The notes beneath the pieces are model-generated. The model was given only the letters and a program-made list of their open reading frames with translations, did not search any database and was not told where the DNA came from. DNA of 24,926 bases from Paraglomus occultum (lineage: Eukaryota > Glomeromycota > Glomeromycetes > Paraglomerales > Paraglomeraceae), in the NCBI GenBank assembly GCA_910592205.1, contig CAJVPJ010000445.1:1-24926 (forward strand), read 5' to 3'. This document shows, one piece after another, positions 11,202-22,066 of this stretch. Every line of letters begins with the position of its first letter. Position 1 is the stretch's first letter. The translations under genes and the position numbers were made by a program.

Positions 11202-12079
11202 TTTTAGCTTTACATTATCTCATAATGAGTTCGAGTTGATAAAACTAGCAACAATTTGATTGTGCTGCGTGGATTATATTACGTTAACGATTTTGAATGT
11301 GATAGGCAGCTATAAATATGGGATCGAAAAAGGACATGTTTAACCATGGAAATACCTTTGCAGGGGAAAAAAATGTTATGTGTTCAATGAACTCAATGAC
11401 TGCAAACCGACAAATTTGGCCATAAGAAACTTTGAATGAAACGGCCCGCATTTGGTATATGTGATCGACCCCTGCTTCACTTTTTTACCTGCTCAGTATT
11501 TATTGGCCCACTTTAATGTTATTGTTGCTACTGCTACTTGCAAAACACAATACTAAAGTTACGTATTACATAGCCTAACCCTTTGTTCAGCGATAATCTC
11601 AAGGCACAAAACTTTGTTCGTTTCCTTTGTTTGTTTCAGGATGTGGCTGGTTACTGTTACCTAATTTAACCGATATTTGTAACAAGTCTGTATACCGTGG
11701 AACGTTCACATTATGTGTGTGTAGAATGCTAGCGGTCTTTGATTTCCGTTAGAACCGTACCGATAATAATATTCAACTTGAAATGCCGTTCGGTCTTTTA
11801 GTTCCGCTTCTTTCAATCTCTACATGGGTTTCCCCCCCCCCCCAACCCACAAGAGTCTTTTTCAGTGTTTATGCTCTCTTTAGTTTTTGGGAATTAATAT
11901 CAATGTAGTTAGCAAGTAACCTAACCGGTATCAAGGATGTGCGCGCAACACTAACAGCACATGATGTCAGATCTGTCCAGAATTGTAACGCAAAGGATGA
12001 AGCAAAAAAATATAAATTTGATTTTCAAGCTGCAAGTGCTTGTTCCCTCGTTCATTATCCAAGCGTGGGTCGATTTATC
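11202..12079. other. Upstream region of the membrane glycoprotein gene
   Basis: Non-coding and AT-rich, with a run of C residues near 11832-11843. A TATAAAT box lies at 12011-12017, about 70 bases before the chosen start codon at 12080, and could serve as the core promoter. The reading frame of the first exon stays open upstream to about 11939 but contains no ATG there. Confidence 0.5.
12011..12017 (+). promoter_or_regulatory. TATA-like box
   Basis: TATAAAT follows an A-rich run 63-69 bases upstream of the ATG at 12080. Its distance suits a fungal core promoter with a short leader. This is a sequence-only inference. Confidence 0.35.
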
Positions 12080-15000
12080 ATGCATATTCGAATACCTCGC
12101 CCGGAGCGGGGATTCTCCTCACTCCTTTTTTCAATCATTTTCATCATGTTCGTTCTTCCCTTGCTCATAATTCCGCCCACAGAAGCACAGTCCAAGCTTA
12201 CATATAATGAGCCAACCACAGGACTCGCAATAGCTGATGCTACCGCTGATTCCGACGGGACAACGATAGTCTGTCTCAAAAGACTTGTAGATACACAATG
12301 TTATTATTATCTAAGAGTCTTCTTCCCGAACAACACCATAATCACACCGACCTTTCAACTCCCTCTTGACGTTTCCAATTGCGTTAAAATTCAAATGACC
12401 GTGTTGACAAAGGGATTGTTGTATTTGACTTACCTGAGACAAATCGGAAACTCTAGTTTTGAGCAATATGGAATTCCCGTCGCTTATAACGGGACATTAG
12501 GGGTGCCGACATTATTAGCAAATCTTAACGATACACATTCTGGTCGCATTTTCAAAAGTATGGCGCCCGAAGACTCTGGTTTTCTCTTTGTACAACCAGT
12601 GGCTAACGCCATAATTTGGCAACGATATTCCATTGAGTAAGTCCCCTTAATTAAATTAACTTAATGTCAATCTGTAGATCGTAGATCACACGTATGCTAA
12701 ACTAATAATGCTTTCAGTACCAAAGTTGGGGTTGCTGAGCGTTCTGCCAACGGTACCTTTGCTCCTAGGAACGGTTCCCAGATACGAGATTTTAGAATAT
12801 TTAGCACGGTTAACGGCGGTTTCAGTTGTGTGTTCTCTACAGAGACTCTGAACGAGTACGGTGCACAAATCGACAACGAGGCACGGTTGGAACTAGAAAT
12901 AGTGTTTTTCGATCCAGGCTCCATTCAAGTTACCAAACCCACTACTATATACACGGGCCCATTAGGTATAGACAAAATAACCCTTGGCGACTGTGGTTTG
13001 TCGTTTAACGGATGCAGTTACTCTTGCCTGTTGTTGATTTCGACGGGTCGGAATCAGATACTGCATCAAGTGAATTTCCATTCGACTCGACCTGGAGCTA
13101 ACAACGTCGACTTGCAAACTGCTTCCGATGATATCGTTGGTGTTGACAAAATAAGATCTTTGTTCAACGGAGGATACTTGTTACTTTATCATTTTGTAAA
13201 AAACGGCCAGACGTTTATCAAAAGAGCAAAAATGATTGATCCAGAAGGTCAATCAGTACAAACGATACCGCTCGCTAAACCGGTGAAAATGATACACGTC
13301 TATCCAAGAAACAACACCATCTGGTATTGGGAGAGTAACTCGGCGCAATCTTGGTCCATTGTATCTTATAATCCCAAATATATGAATGACGGTATGTATT
13401 AATGATGGTTTCAAGAAAAAAAAAACGGGATCTTTTAAAATCAGTACCAACTAAAACCGCTATTCATCCCCATGCTTCAGATAATAACTACCAAAGCCCA
13501 AACGTAAATACAACTACACCTCCAATTGGCGGTGAAATTGCAACTCGCAGTACCACTATAAACATTACGTACAACGTACCGGTCAAACCAGCGGCGGGGA
13601 ACGTTACGATATATGCGACTGATGGTGTAAATAAATACTTCCGTCAGTCATATTCGCCAATTTTTTCCCAATACAGTCAATCGGACGAGAGCAACCAAAC
13701 GCTGACTTTGGATGTATTGACCAGCACTTTCAATCAACCAAACATGACTTATTTCGTGACATTGGACAACGGATTTGTAGAGTCGATGGAAGATAGCGAG
13801 CCGATTCTTGGAATTTCTGACGGGAAATGGAAATTTCGGACAGGTAATACATTCACACCTGATATTTCAGTTTTTGAAATGGCTTTTTTTTTTCCCCTAA
13901 TCTTTTTTTTTTTTTTTTTACTTTTTTATAGCTTCAACACCGCCCAACAATGTCTACGTACCCTCTGAGACGATATCCGTCTGCCTAAATTCTATGGGCA
14001 CTTCTCGCTTTCTAAAGTTTTCCAAGTCTGAACGATCGGCATTTGTTTCTTCACTCAGCAACACGCTCGCATCTTTTGTTCCGATATCTCCTTCACGGTT
14101 ATCGATCTCTGAGAAATTTCAGATGGAATCTTACAATGGCAAGAAACAGACGTTGCTGTTGATTCAAGTTGGTGCTGCCACAAGTGATACGGAAATGGAT
14201 GCAAAGTCGGTGATTGATGACTTGACAGTCTTGATCAAGAACAAGGGCATTACGGCGGTTTCTCGATTCCCGGAAACCATGTTAATAGACGAAGAATTCG
14301 GTGTCCGTATTGAACGTGAGTGTTGTGACAATTGGCAGTAATGGTTTGGGTTGGTTTGGTGATTGAAGGAATGTGTAATTGGCGTGTCTGTTTGCATGTT
14401 ACTTATTAATTTCGATACGTCTCCTTTACAGCCAACTTTTGGAATAAATATAAACTAAAAATAATAGTTGCTGCTGTTATAATGCTACTGGTTGGGCTAC
14501 TTTATCTTTTGGCGCGTCGTCTTAACCCAGAGGTGAGCATATCTTGAATGTGTCAGGAACACGAACTAGATTGTTGGAAACCATGTCTTTTGCTCATTCC
14601 CGTTAAATTTGTTCATTTCCGTTAATTTTGTTTTAGGCCAATAATGCAGCCATTTTCACTCTCGTATTGGCATTGTATGATTTTGCTATCGACTTTGCGT
14701 TCATTGTACGAAATGGTCAAGATGTTCGACCATTATACCTACCAAGGTATGAAATGTTCAAAGTAGTTCATCTCTAACGTAACGTTGTCTCGCTTACCCA
14801 AAATTCTAACACTCGATTTATACCTTCTAGCATTCTTATTTTCGTGTTTTCAATACTTTTTAACACAACAATCGCTCTCTACATCATGATCACTGAGAAT
14901 ATGCAGTCATATAAATTCCATATTTGGACCCAATCGTGCGCAAAGGGTGCTGCCGTCTTTACCGTCCTATCCGCCGCAAACATTGAAGTCTTGACCATGA

Positions 15001-15458
15001 CCAACAGTAAATTGTATAAATCAGATTATTTTTCCGCGCCCCTCAGTGAGCAAAGCTTAAAGATAATCTTTTGGGCGAGCACTGCAAGTTTTTTCTTGGA
15101 AGATGTGATGCAGTTCATTATCCAGGTGAGTAGAATTGTTGATAATAGCTTGCGCGCGCGCAAATGAGAAAATTAAATGTCATAATTAACGTGTCCAATT
15201 CAAATAATGTAACAGATTATTTACCATAACAAAAGTTTCATCGACGATATTGTCCCACTCTTAACTCTTTTCTCTTCGTCAGTAATGCTCACGGTTAACC
15301 TAATTAGTCGCATGTACTACGGAATCACTCTGATACGTACTCGCAAGGATGACGTTATGCTTTCGGATGAATCTGTTTCTGGAAAAACTGCGGCAAGAGA
15401 CTCGTCTAAAATCTTTAGAATAATGAAAAATGAACTTAATTACCGTAGAATGAAATAG
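12080..15458 (+). CDS. Multi-pass membrane glycoprotein with large ectodomain
   Basis: Predicted surface protein of 908 residues. Exons: 12080-12636, 12718-13391, 13481-13843, 13932-14315, 14432-14532, 14637-14746, 14831-15125, 15216-15458; all introns are GT-AG and the frame is kept throughout. Residues 12-36 form a signal peptide ending P-T-E-A. The ectodomain (about 37-665) has twelve N-x-S/T sites and few cysteines. Residues about 424-530 read like a bacterial-type Ig-like domain (PVKPAAGNVTIY). Residues about 535-655 resemble an alpha/beta SEA or ferredoxin-like fold just before the membrane. Helices follow near 670-687, 699-717, 731-750, 806-830 and 843-860, with a weaker one near 769-786. 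The tail is basic. The start is the first ATG in the open frame and sits right before the signal peptide. An AATAAA lies 50 bases after the stop. I recall similar unnamed families in Glomeromycotina; function is unknown, perhaps a sensor or adhesin. The domain names are inferences. Confidence 0.8.
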
Positions 15459-15943
15459 ATGTAATTCTTTATAGAATAATCGCATTCGAATCAGAGAGAT
15501 CGAAGGCAATAAATGTGTAAATAAATTAATCGATATCAATGCTCTTTGAAAATTACAAAAGTTCCTCTTTTTTTTTTTTTCGCACCATGCTTGTTGGGTC
15601 ATTGATAAAGCGTGCGCGGTTGAAATTGCTCCCTGATAATCAAAGAATAACACTGGCGGGCACTATGGAATTGGTGAACTACGTTTCCATAATCGGACAT
15701 TGAAGAGTCTTGTTTGGTTAGCTTTATGCGTTAAATGCAGGTTCGATCTACAGTACATTAGTGTGTGTGACACGCGTTTGTATGTAACACTCGATACTGA
15801 TATTGAACAGTTCTATTTTTTTAAATACTCACAATCGGTTTTTAGAAAGAACTTGTCTATCGTATGTTTTTGCCTCAATTCTGCCATAACCTTTAATGAT
15901 AAGCACACAAAATATTAAATTTTGACTGAAGAGAATTTTCTTT
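15459..15943. other. Spacer between convergent genes
   Basis: Two genes end facing each other here, so this interval should hold both 3' untranslated regions. A plus-strand AATAAA is at 15508-15513. A T-run lies near 15569-15581. The open frames found here on either strand show no protein features. Confidence 0.55.
15508..15513 (+). terminator. Polyadenylation signal AATAAA
   Basis: AATAAA lies 50 bases after the stop codon of the membrane glycoprotein gene and is followed by further AT-rich sequence. This fits a fungal 3' end signal. Confidence 0.45.
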
Positions 15944-17019
15944 TCAACAAACCCCTGCTGGGACATGCCCCATTACATTAACAGGGGGAACATGTCCCAT
16001 TGAATTAACAGGGGGGACATGTCCCATTGAATTAACAGGGGGAACATGTCCCATTGCATTAACAGAGGAAACATGCTCCATTGAATTAAAAGGAGGGACA
16101 TCTGCATCGACAGTGCCCGAATTCTGAGAATATTCGATCTTGAAAGACGTTAAAACCAAAATTATAATAAGAGTTATGGTCGCACCACCAATTGAATAAG
16201 TAAGCCAAAGCACCACCACATGGACTGGTATGAACAAAACTCTCAACAGATTCAACACAAATAACAACGAATTGTGTGAATCAAATGTAGTCACACAGCG
16301 ATGATATATCAATTGAATCACAACAAAAATAACTAGTATCCCTCCAACTATCAATTGTATACGCATGATTGTATCACTGTCTAAAGGCGGCGTCGGCGTT
16401 GTCGTCGTCGTCGTCATCGTCGTCGTCATTGTCATCGTCGTCGGGAGCCATGCAGACACCAAGTAACCAATCTACAAAGTTAAATATATAGCGTTAGAAA
16501 GTAAATGTAATAGATATATATATGACATTAAAATGTAAACTTACTCCAGACACCCAAAGAATAATCAGCAAAATTATGCCAACAATAACATGGCCATTAG
16601 TAAGTCGTGTACGCTTTAGTGTATATGATATCAATGTCAATATCATCAATATCATCAATTCGTAAGCTGTCATCATAGCATTTTCCTCAGCAGCACCAGT
16701 GATGTAAATTACAGAGGTGTAAGATTGAGGATCATAATTATCATAAAAATTTAGTGGGTTATTCAACAGCTTGATTGTTGATATAGCAAAGGTTAGAGCC
16801 ATGCCATTAATTAAAAGTTTAAAGATAGATAGACTAATGTCTTGTTTCTTTATGATATAGAAGGTCGTGAGCCCTGCGCCGATAACAGCAAACTAATAAA
16901 ATTAATATAATTGTGAAATTAATACATATTCTCGTTGAAAAGCGATCAACTTGCTATTGACTTACCGTTGCTATTGCTTTTGCACAGTTGAGCTCTGTGC
17001 CTAGTTCTGGGTCGGTCAT
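15944..17019 (-). CDS. Seven-helix membrane protein, receptor-like topology
   Basis: Predicted integral membrane protein of 309 residues. Exons on the minus strand are 17019-16966, 16892-16545 and 16471-15944, with two 73-bp GT-AG introns, both in phase 0. Helices lie near residues 15-32, 39-61, 90-110, 119-142, 172-190, 203-226 and 229-243. Positive charges (KK 33-34, KRTR 111-114, HR 191-192, K245) fall in loops 1, 3, 5 and the tail, which gives an N-outside, C-inside topology like a G-protein-coupled receptor. The loop between helices 4 and 5 carries a Thr/Met tract (145-161), a likely O-mannosylation site. The C-terminal tail (262-306) is five copies of a nonapeptide. TATTTAAA lies at 17063-17070, 44 bases before the start codon. 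I do not recognise a named family; a fungal seven-transmembrane DUF family is possible. Receptor function is inference from topology alone. Confidence 0.8.
15956..16090 (-). repeat. 27-bp minisatellite coding five nonapeptides
   Basis: Five tandem units of 27 bases encode the C-terminal tail of the seven-helix protein. Reading along the protein they are FNSMEHVSS (16090-16064), VNAMGHVPP, VNSMGHVPP, VNSMGHVPP and VNVMGHVPA (15982-15956). The inner three are nearly identical in DNA; the outer two are more diverged. The period is a multiple of three, so copy-number change keeps the frame. Confidence 0.9.
16389..16446 (-). repeat. Trinucleotide repeat coding a Thr/Met tract
   Basis: A run of CGT/CAT triplets on the plus strand reads ACG/ATG on the coding strand. 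It encodes the threonine and methionine tract of the loop between helices 4 and 5. As a microsatellite it is expected to vary in length between isolates without shifting the frame. Confidence 0.8.
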
Positions 17020-17062
17020 TTTTGCAGTAAAGAACTCATTTCTGCGTTTTCGTCTTTGTCGG

Positions 17063-17070
17063 TTTAAATA
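17063..17070 (-). promoter_or_regulatory. TATA-like box of the seven-helix gene
   Basis: On the minus strand this reads TATTTAAA, 44 bases upstream of the ATG at 17019. It is plausible as a core promoter, by position and sequence only. Confidence 0.3.
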
Positions 17071-19548
17071 CTGCAAAGTGCGTTTACACGTATGCAACAC
17101 TCGATTGCTCTGTGTGACTTTAACGTAACAATGTTATGCAAAGTTACATGGGCATGGTCGATCAAACAGACGCACTCCGTAATTTCCACTCGGTGTTACA
17201 AATTGCACAGTGAAACTATCGGCAGTACAACACATTCAGCTCATCGTTATTCAATTAATTGTTTGTTGTAATTCTTGCATTTTAGAATAATTGAACAAGA
17301 CTTTGAGTTAAGGGCTTTACCATTTTTACTCTAGAGCTTGAATCTTAACAGTGGCTTGTCTTGTGGTTCACTCTAATAACTCAATGATTGGGAAAGTTTT
17401 TATTGTTGAAATGGATATCCTAATTTACGTAATTATGCAAGTGTTAAAAGGTACCAGAGAGTTGGTCAGTCATAATGAAATTGAAATTGTAAAAGCAAGT
17501 TTTGTATTCTGCTTCAATTTGTCTTATAATTATGTCAATTTGTGTCTGCTTAGGCTGCTGCATGTATTATAAGCTATAATATTACAGTGATATCATCTAC
17601 GATGTGTTGCGTTCCATTAAATTTGATCTATTTCTATTTATTGTTGCAATGTTGCGAGTAATGGCAATTGGTCAACGTTTCTTATAATTGCCATATACAG
17701 CAACCATACAGTATATTAACGATAAGTACAACGTAAGTTGCCTTTTTATGGTTTCTTTATTCCTTATTCGCTCTGTCAGCACTTTATTTTATAGTTTAGA
17801 AAGAAATATACGCTTTACCAGTAGGGCGATTGTGGTACGGAATGCGTAACAGTACGGCGGTACCTCCTCACTCTCCACCTTAAGGTAACCAACGTTTTTT
17901 ATAAATTTTTGTCTTTTGGTCCTTTTAAATGCACACATTTCTCTACTTGCTAACTCATTCGACTAACTAAATACCCACATATTATAACATTAAAATTTCA
18001 CTATTGCAACTTTAGCCAACGTTCAAAATAAAACAAACAACTTTTATTGAAAAAAGAATGTAAGTTTCATTATTTATTTTTTCATAATAACAAAAATTTT
18101 TGAATTCATTTTTTGATATTTCTTATTCGCATTATCCTATTCGTATTACTCATAAAGATATCGATACATAGAAAGCTATTTCCACTACTAACTGTCGTGG
18201 GAAAACTTTATCCGCTCGTTAAAACGCCCGTTTAGACTATTTTTATCTCTCCCACCCGCTACTAACTTTATCTTGATTATGGCGATCGTTACGCTCACAT
18301 TATTGACTTTCGCTTTAGATAAATGTGTTACTGTTCATTTCAAACACTTGTCACTTGCACAGTCAATTTATCCACTAATTTTATCTTGTGCTTTGATATT
18401 ATTGTTTTGGTGATTTGCCTAATACTAACTTAATTTGTCGGTTTTCCTTAACTAACCATCAATCTTTTGTTTATGTATGCGAAAAATTCTAGACTTTGTT
18501 TCGTGCTACACTCGCTTCGTACGTTTTCGTCGTCTATTAGCAGGCAGTCGCCGTCTTCAAAAATTGCACCGTTATGTTACTTTTTTTACCCTTATTAAGC
18601 CCAGCCACAACAATTTGGCCTTGCCAAATTGGCGTAAACGCTTTCCTGTTCTCTATTCATAACTTGTCTGTTGTTCTATCATGCCACTTCTCCCACAGCT
18701 TTGTCTCAATAAATTCTCTTAACTCAATGAATCTGAGAAGACTATACTTAATTTCTTGAGTTTTCTGTCCCATTAAAAATAACACTCTACCTAATTTTTT
18801 TTTCAACCATTGTTAAATATCATTACCAATCCACACAAAATTCAAAAAACTGCTGCTTACATGGATGTAATCCACTTATAATAATTGATTATGCTTTCGC
18901 TAAAATACCTCAGTGTATTCACAATGTTCTATATATGCGAAACTAAAGTATCTTTCTCAAGCAGTCTAGGTCATTCAAACCTCTTTGTTGAATATCGCTC
19001 ACTCACTGGGCAGATGGTTATTCTAAAAACAGAAAAATATTAATCCTTTATTCAGGGCTTTTTGAATAATGTAGATTGTGCCGCATCGTTATTAAGTGCT
19101 GTTCACCATGTGTAATACATGGTAATAGAGTGACATTGGTGCAAGGTTACTATTAGTGATTTTACAATTTTTGTGGTACTCTACTTTGCAGCGTTAATAA
19201 TACATGACTCTTTAAAATCATCATCAATTTTATTGAATTAACTCTTTGTCCTTTTCCAGCATTAGTAATATTTCAGACTTGTCTGCCAACAAAGATAACA
19301 ACTTGGCCCTTTTCCCGCTGCTCATCTAAAAAGTAAAAAATAGTGTTCACCATTGTTATTCTCTAAACCAATTGGTCTGGGGTGTTTATCGGAAATTATC
19401 CATTTTTGGATGGTTGACAATATAGACATGTTTCTAACGATATACAGTACAAGCAAGCTTGTCGTTGTGAGATTGCCAGTGTGAACTACTCACTGGCCAA
19501 AAGCATTTGCCGAAATCTGTCGAGCGATAGTAAAACATGTGAAAAATA

Positions 19549-19601
19549 TATGGGTGTCCTTAACTTACACCTCGGTGTACGATTATTTGCGTACACCCAT
19601 A
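19549..19601. repeat. Nested inverted repeat
   Basis: TATGGGTGT at 19549-19557 pairs perfectly with ACACCCATA at 19593-19601. Inside, GGTGTACG at 19574-19581 pairs with CGTACACC at 19590-19597 across an 8-base loop. The two pairings share the right arm, so they are alternatives. The role is unknown. Confidence 0.5.
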
Positions 19602-20946
19602 ATAAACTTAGTAATGGCGCACGTTTATCGGCAGAAATACAGTAGTTTTATTTCATCAACTCCGACTCTCATTGGACGGCACGCCAGTGGCGCAAACATG
19701 TGCTTATCCCTACCAAATATGTTCATTTCCCAATTATTTCCGACATGGTAAAAAAAAGTGCAGGCATGTGACTATGGGTATTCTTAGTTATTTTTATACG
19801 TATACTTCATATGCCATAAAAGAATTTGGTTTTTTTAATCGTTAATGGAACTCTTTATATTGTAGCGATTCCGCATTAATAATACGATATTTCATAATCT
19901 TGCAAATATAATATATTCAAATTGTTAATTCTCTACGATTTCATTAATCGAAAAATCTTCTATCGTTATTTTTATTAATATTAACGTTAATGTTACAGCT
20001 ATGACTTATTTAATAAACGATTAACATAGCGATAGCAACATATTAACTAGTTTGCTATATCGTATGGTTGATGGAATTGTAAAGAACTTTGATATGTCGT
20101 CAATGGTATGATTAAAAAGTTCCTTAATATTGTAATATATGACTGTCACGGCGATAACGCTTAAAAAACCCCGAAGTCATTTATGGCATATACATATAAA
20201 AAATGACCAAGTTCTTAATGTATACCCGGGTTTATCGGTTAATGCGGAAGAATATAAGAACATAAGAAACGAATTAGAATACGTAAGTTTATGCGGCAAA
20301 TGATGACAATGGACGGTTATGTTAATATGAAAATTGTTGCAGTGCGGTTTGGATTTTTCGACAAACGAAGCTTAATGAGAGACATTGTTTAATATATAAG
20401 AATATGGCAAAGTTTGTCATCGTTAATAGTAGATTCGCACTAAAGTGGTCGAACCCGTTATAATTTGTAGTAGTTCTGTACTAGGGTGGCAATATTAATA
20501 GCGTAAATTAAATAAGAATCATGTTGTCAAATACTTTGCTTCTTGTTAATGTTACTAACGCTTACTAAGATTGTGTAGGGGAAAAAAAAGGACAGGGTTT
20601 CGTTAACGGTTTTCAAAGGGAAAAACAAAAAAGACGTTTGATCAATTTCTTTGTTTTTGAATATTGACAAATATGCACCATTAATGAATATCAATTCACA
20701 TTACAGAATCTGCGATATTGGATGTCGGTTGCCACACGATTTTTAATGGAATTTGCGTCCTTTTTGGGAAGACTTTCCATGTTGTATAACGAGAGTGAAT
20801 TTTCGACAAATCGGATAACTCCGCAGTAAATAGCTTGAAAATAAAATGATCGACGATCCTAATTTCATGACATCACATGTAACGTAACGTAACGAAGTTC
20901 AATTTTTCAATCTTTCTTGCATACTTAATTCAACCTTCACTTCGAT

Positions 20947-21784
20947 ATGGCATCCGCATGGACATCCAGACTGTTTCAGCAGTTAGGGAGCGCGGACTTT
21001 CGTAATTATCTGATGAGGTATTCTAGTCGTGTTAAAATGCTGCTATTTAACGATATAGTTTGGTTGATTAACCGTATTGTTGTCGGATAAAACTTGTCGT
21101 CTTGATATGATATAGCACGGTACGTTTTTTAAATATCAGGATTAGTCTTTTACTTTCTCACGTATATGAAATAATGCTTGTTGTTCCACATTTCCTCTGG
21201 CCGGAATAGCACTTTTGGGGACCAGGTACCAAGAATTAGTTCTTCATCGATTTTGCCAAAACGAAGGTTTCCCAGGGAAATGAATCATAATCACTGATAA
21301 CAAAATAAAAACGTATACGGGACAGTCGCCAATTGGGGCTTGCCATTAGCAGCAATAGCAGATTTCAAGAAAGACCCGGAATACATATCACCAAAAATGA
21401 CAGCAGGTATTGGGGGCTGATTTGGTTAACGTTAGCGATAACTTGTCATTTCATAATCTCCCTCTCTCCCCCCTTTCTCTTATTTAAAGCAATGTTGATC
21501 TATTCGGCAACGTTTATGCGATTCGCGTGGGTAGTACAGCCAAGGAATCTGCTTCTATTTGCCTGTCATATGACAAATGAAACAGCACAACTCATTCAAA
21601 TGGGCAGATATATCGAACACTACCAGTAAGTATTCGTTTGTGCACTTTATTTCCAGTTAATAGCATACTTTATCATAGAGCTGCTGATTCTGATTTGTGA
21701 TCTTTCAGCTTTGGTGGTCATCAAAGACGAGTGACGCAGGAGGCGAAGGTCATCGAGGACAAGGACACCGATGTGAAGGCCTAA
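20947..21784 (+). CDS. MPC1: Mitochondrial pyruvate carrier subunit 1
   Basis: Subunit of the inner-membrane MPC1-MPC2 complex that imports pyruvate into the mitochondrial matrix. The protein has 127 residues, the normal size for the family. Exons: 20947-21017, 21116-21119, 21210-21225, 21326-21406, 21490-21625 and 21709-21784, with GT-AG introns of 98, 90, 100, 83 and 83 bases. Recognisable blocks in order are the N-terminal [64 protein letters not shown] and a charged fungal-type tail ending at TAA 21782. The second exon is only 4 nt (CACG) and the third 16 nt. Skipping the 4-nt exon shifts the frame and reaches a stop within exon 4. The start at 20947 gives the expected short N-terminus. 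A downstream in-frame segment at 21908-22045 may be an alternative last exon. Confidence 0.92.
21116..21119 (+). other. MPC1: 4-nt micro-exon of MPC1
   Basis: CACG lies between an acceptor-like TATAG and the donor GTACGT. Exon 1 ends in AG with two bases of a codon; adding C-ACG gives Ser-Thr, and the next exon then begins exactly at His (CAC). This restores the conserved STHFWGP. The codon in frame immediately before that CAC is TAG, so exon 3 cannot extend upstream to supply these residues. Confidence 0.8.
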
Positions 21785-21907
21785 GTGTCATTAAAGACAA
21801 TATGGTATACTATATGTGTGTGCATTAACATTTTGCGTATACGAATTCTATATTAGACTCTATGCATTAAATCGGTTTCTATAATTGTTGCAAGTGTAAT
21901 TCAAAAG

Positions 21908-22045
21908 GATCGGGTGAAAAGACAGCTGACACTCTATTCCTCCGAAGCGGCAAGATCTAAAGATATCAACGAGGCATTGATGAGTCATGGATATTCTCAA
22001 GATAATACGGCTTCTGAAGTGGCTCACATGACATTTATGCTCTAA
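21908..22045 (+). other. Orphan coding-like segment, possible MPC1 alternative last exon
   Basis: A 45-codon protein-like segment (for example KRQLTLYSSEAARSKDINEA) ends at TAA 22043-22045. It is in the same reading frame as MPC1 but separated from it by the MPC1 stop and a TAG. It follows an AAAAG that could act as an acceptor. Removing 21773-21907 (135 bases, donor GTGAAG) would join it to MPC1 in frame after residue Asp of the tail. An AATAAA sits only 22 bases after its stop, at 22067-22072, whereas no such signal lies close behind the MPC1 stop. It has no early ATG of its own. It might instead belong to a relic gene. Confidence 0.35.
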
Positions 22046-22066
22046 CCGAAACGAGCATTCTCACTG

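Larger units (their letters stand above)
17020..20946. other. Long intergenic stretch
   Basis: About 3.9 kb of AT-rich DNA between the divergently oriented seven-helix gene and MPC1. The part from about 17930 to 18760 is pyrimidine-rich on the plus strand, and frames open there only as a result of that bias. A nested inverted repeat lies at 19549-19601. Near 20879-20894 the pentamer GTAAC repeats three times (TGTAACGTAACGTAACG), about 60 bases before the MPC1 start. No gene or RNA is supported. Confidence 0.5.

Noticed and set aside
13402-13968. Stand-alone gene starting at the ATG 13402
   Set aside because: It is exon 3 of the membrane glycoprotein gene; the part before 13481 is intron, and its 3' part runs into a T-rich intron.
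14844-15167. Stand-alone small membrane protein
   Set aside because: The frame joins on both sides through GT-AG introns to the membrane glycoprotein gene.
15956-16090. 27-bp repeats as a CRISPR array
   Set aside because: They are directly tandem with no spacers and code for a nonapeptide in frame.
17351-17572. Plus-strand open frame of 73 codons
   Set aside because: It is low-complexity, lacks family features or exon partners, and sits in AT-rich non-coding DNA.
18477-18759. Overlapping plus-strand open frames
   Set aside because: They arise in a pyrimidine-rich stretch in two overlapping frames, with no conserved motif.
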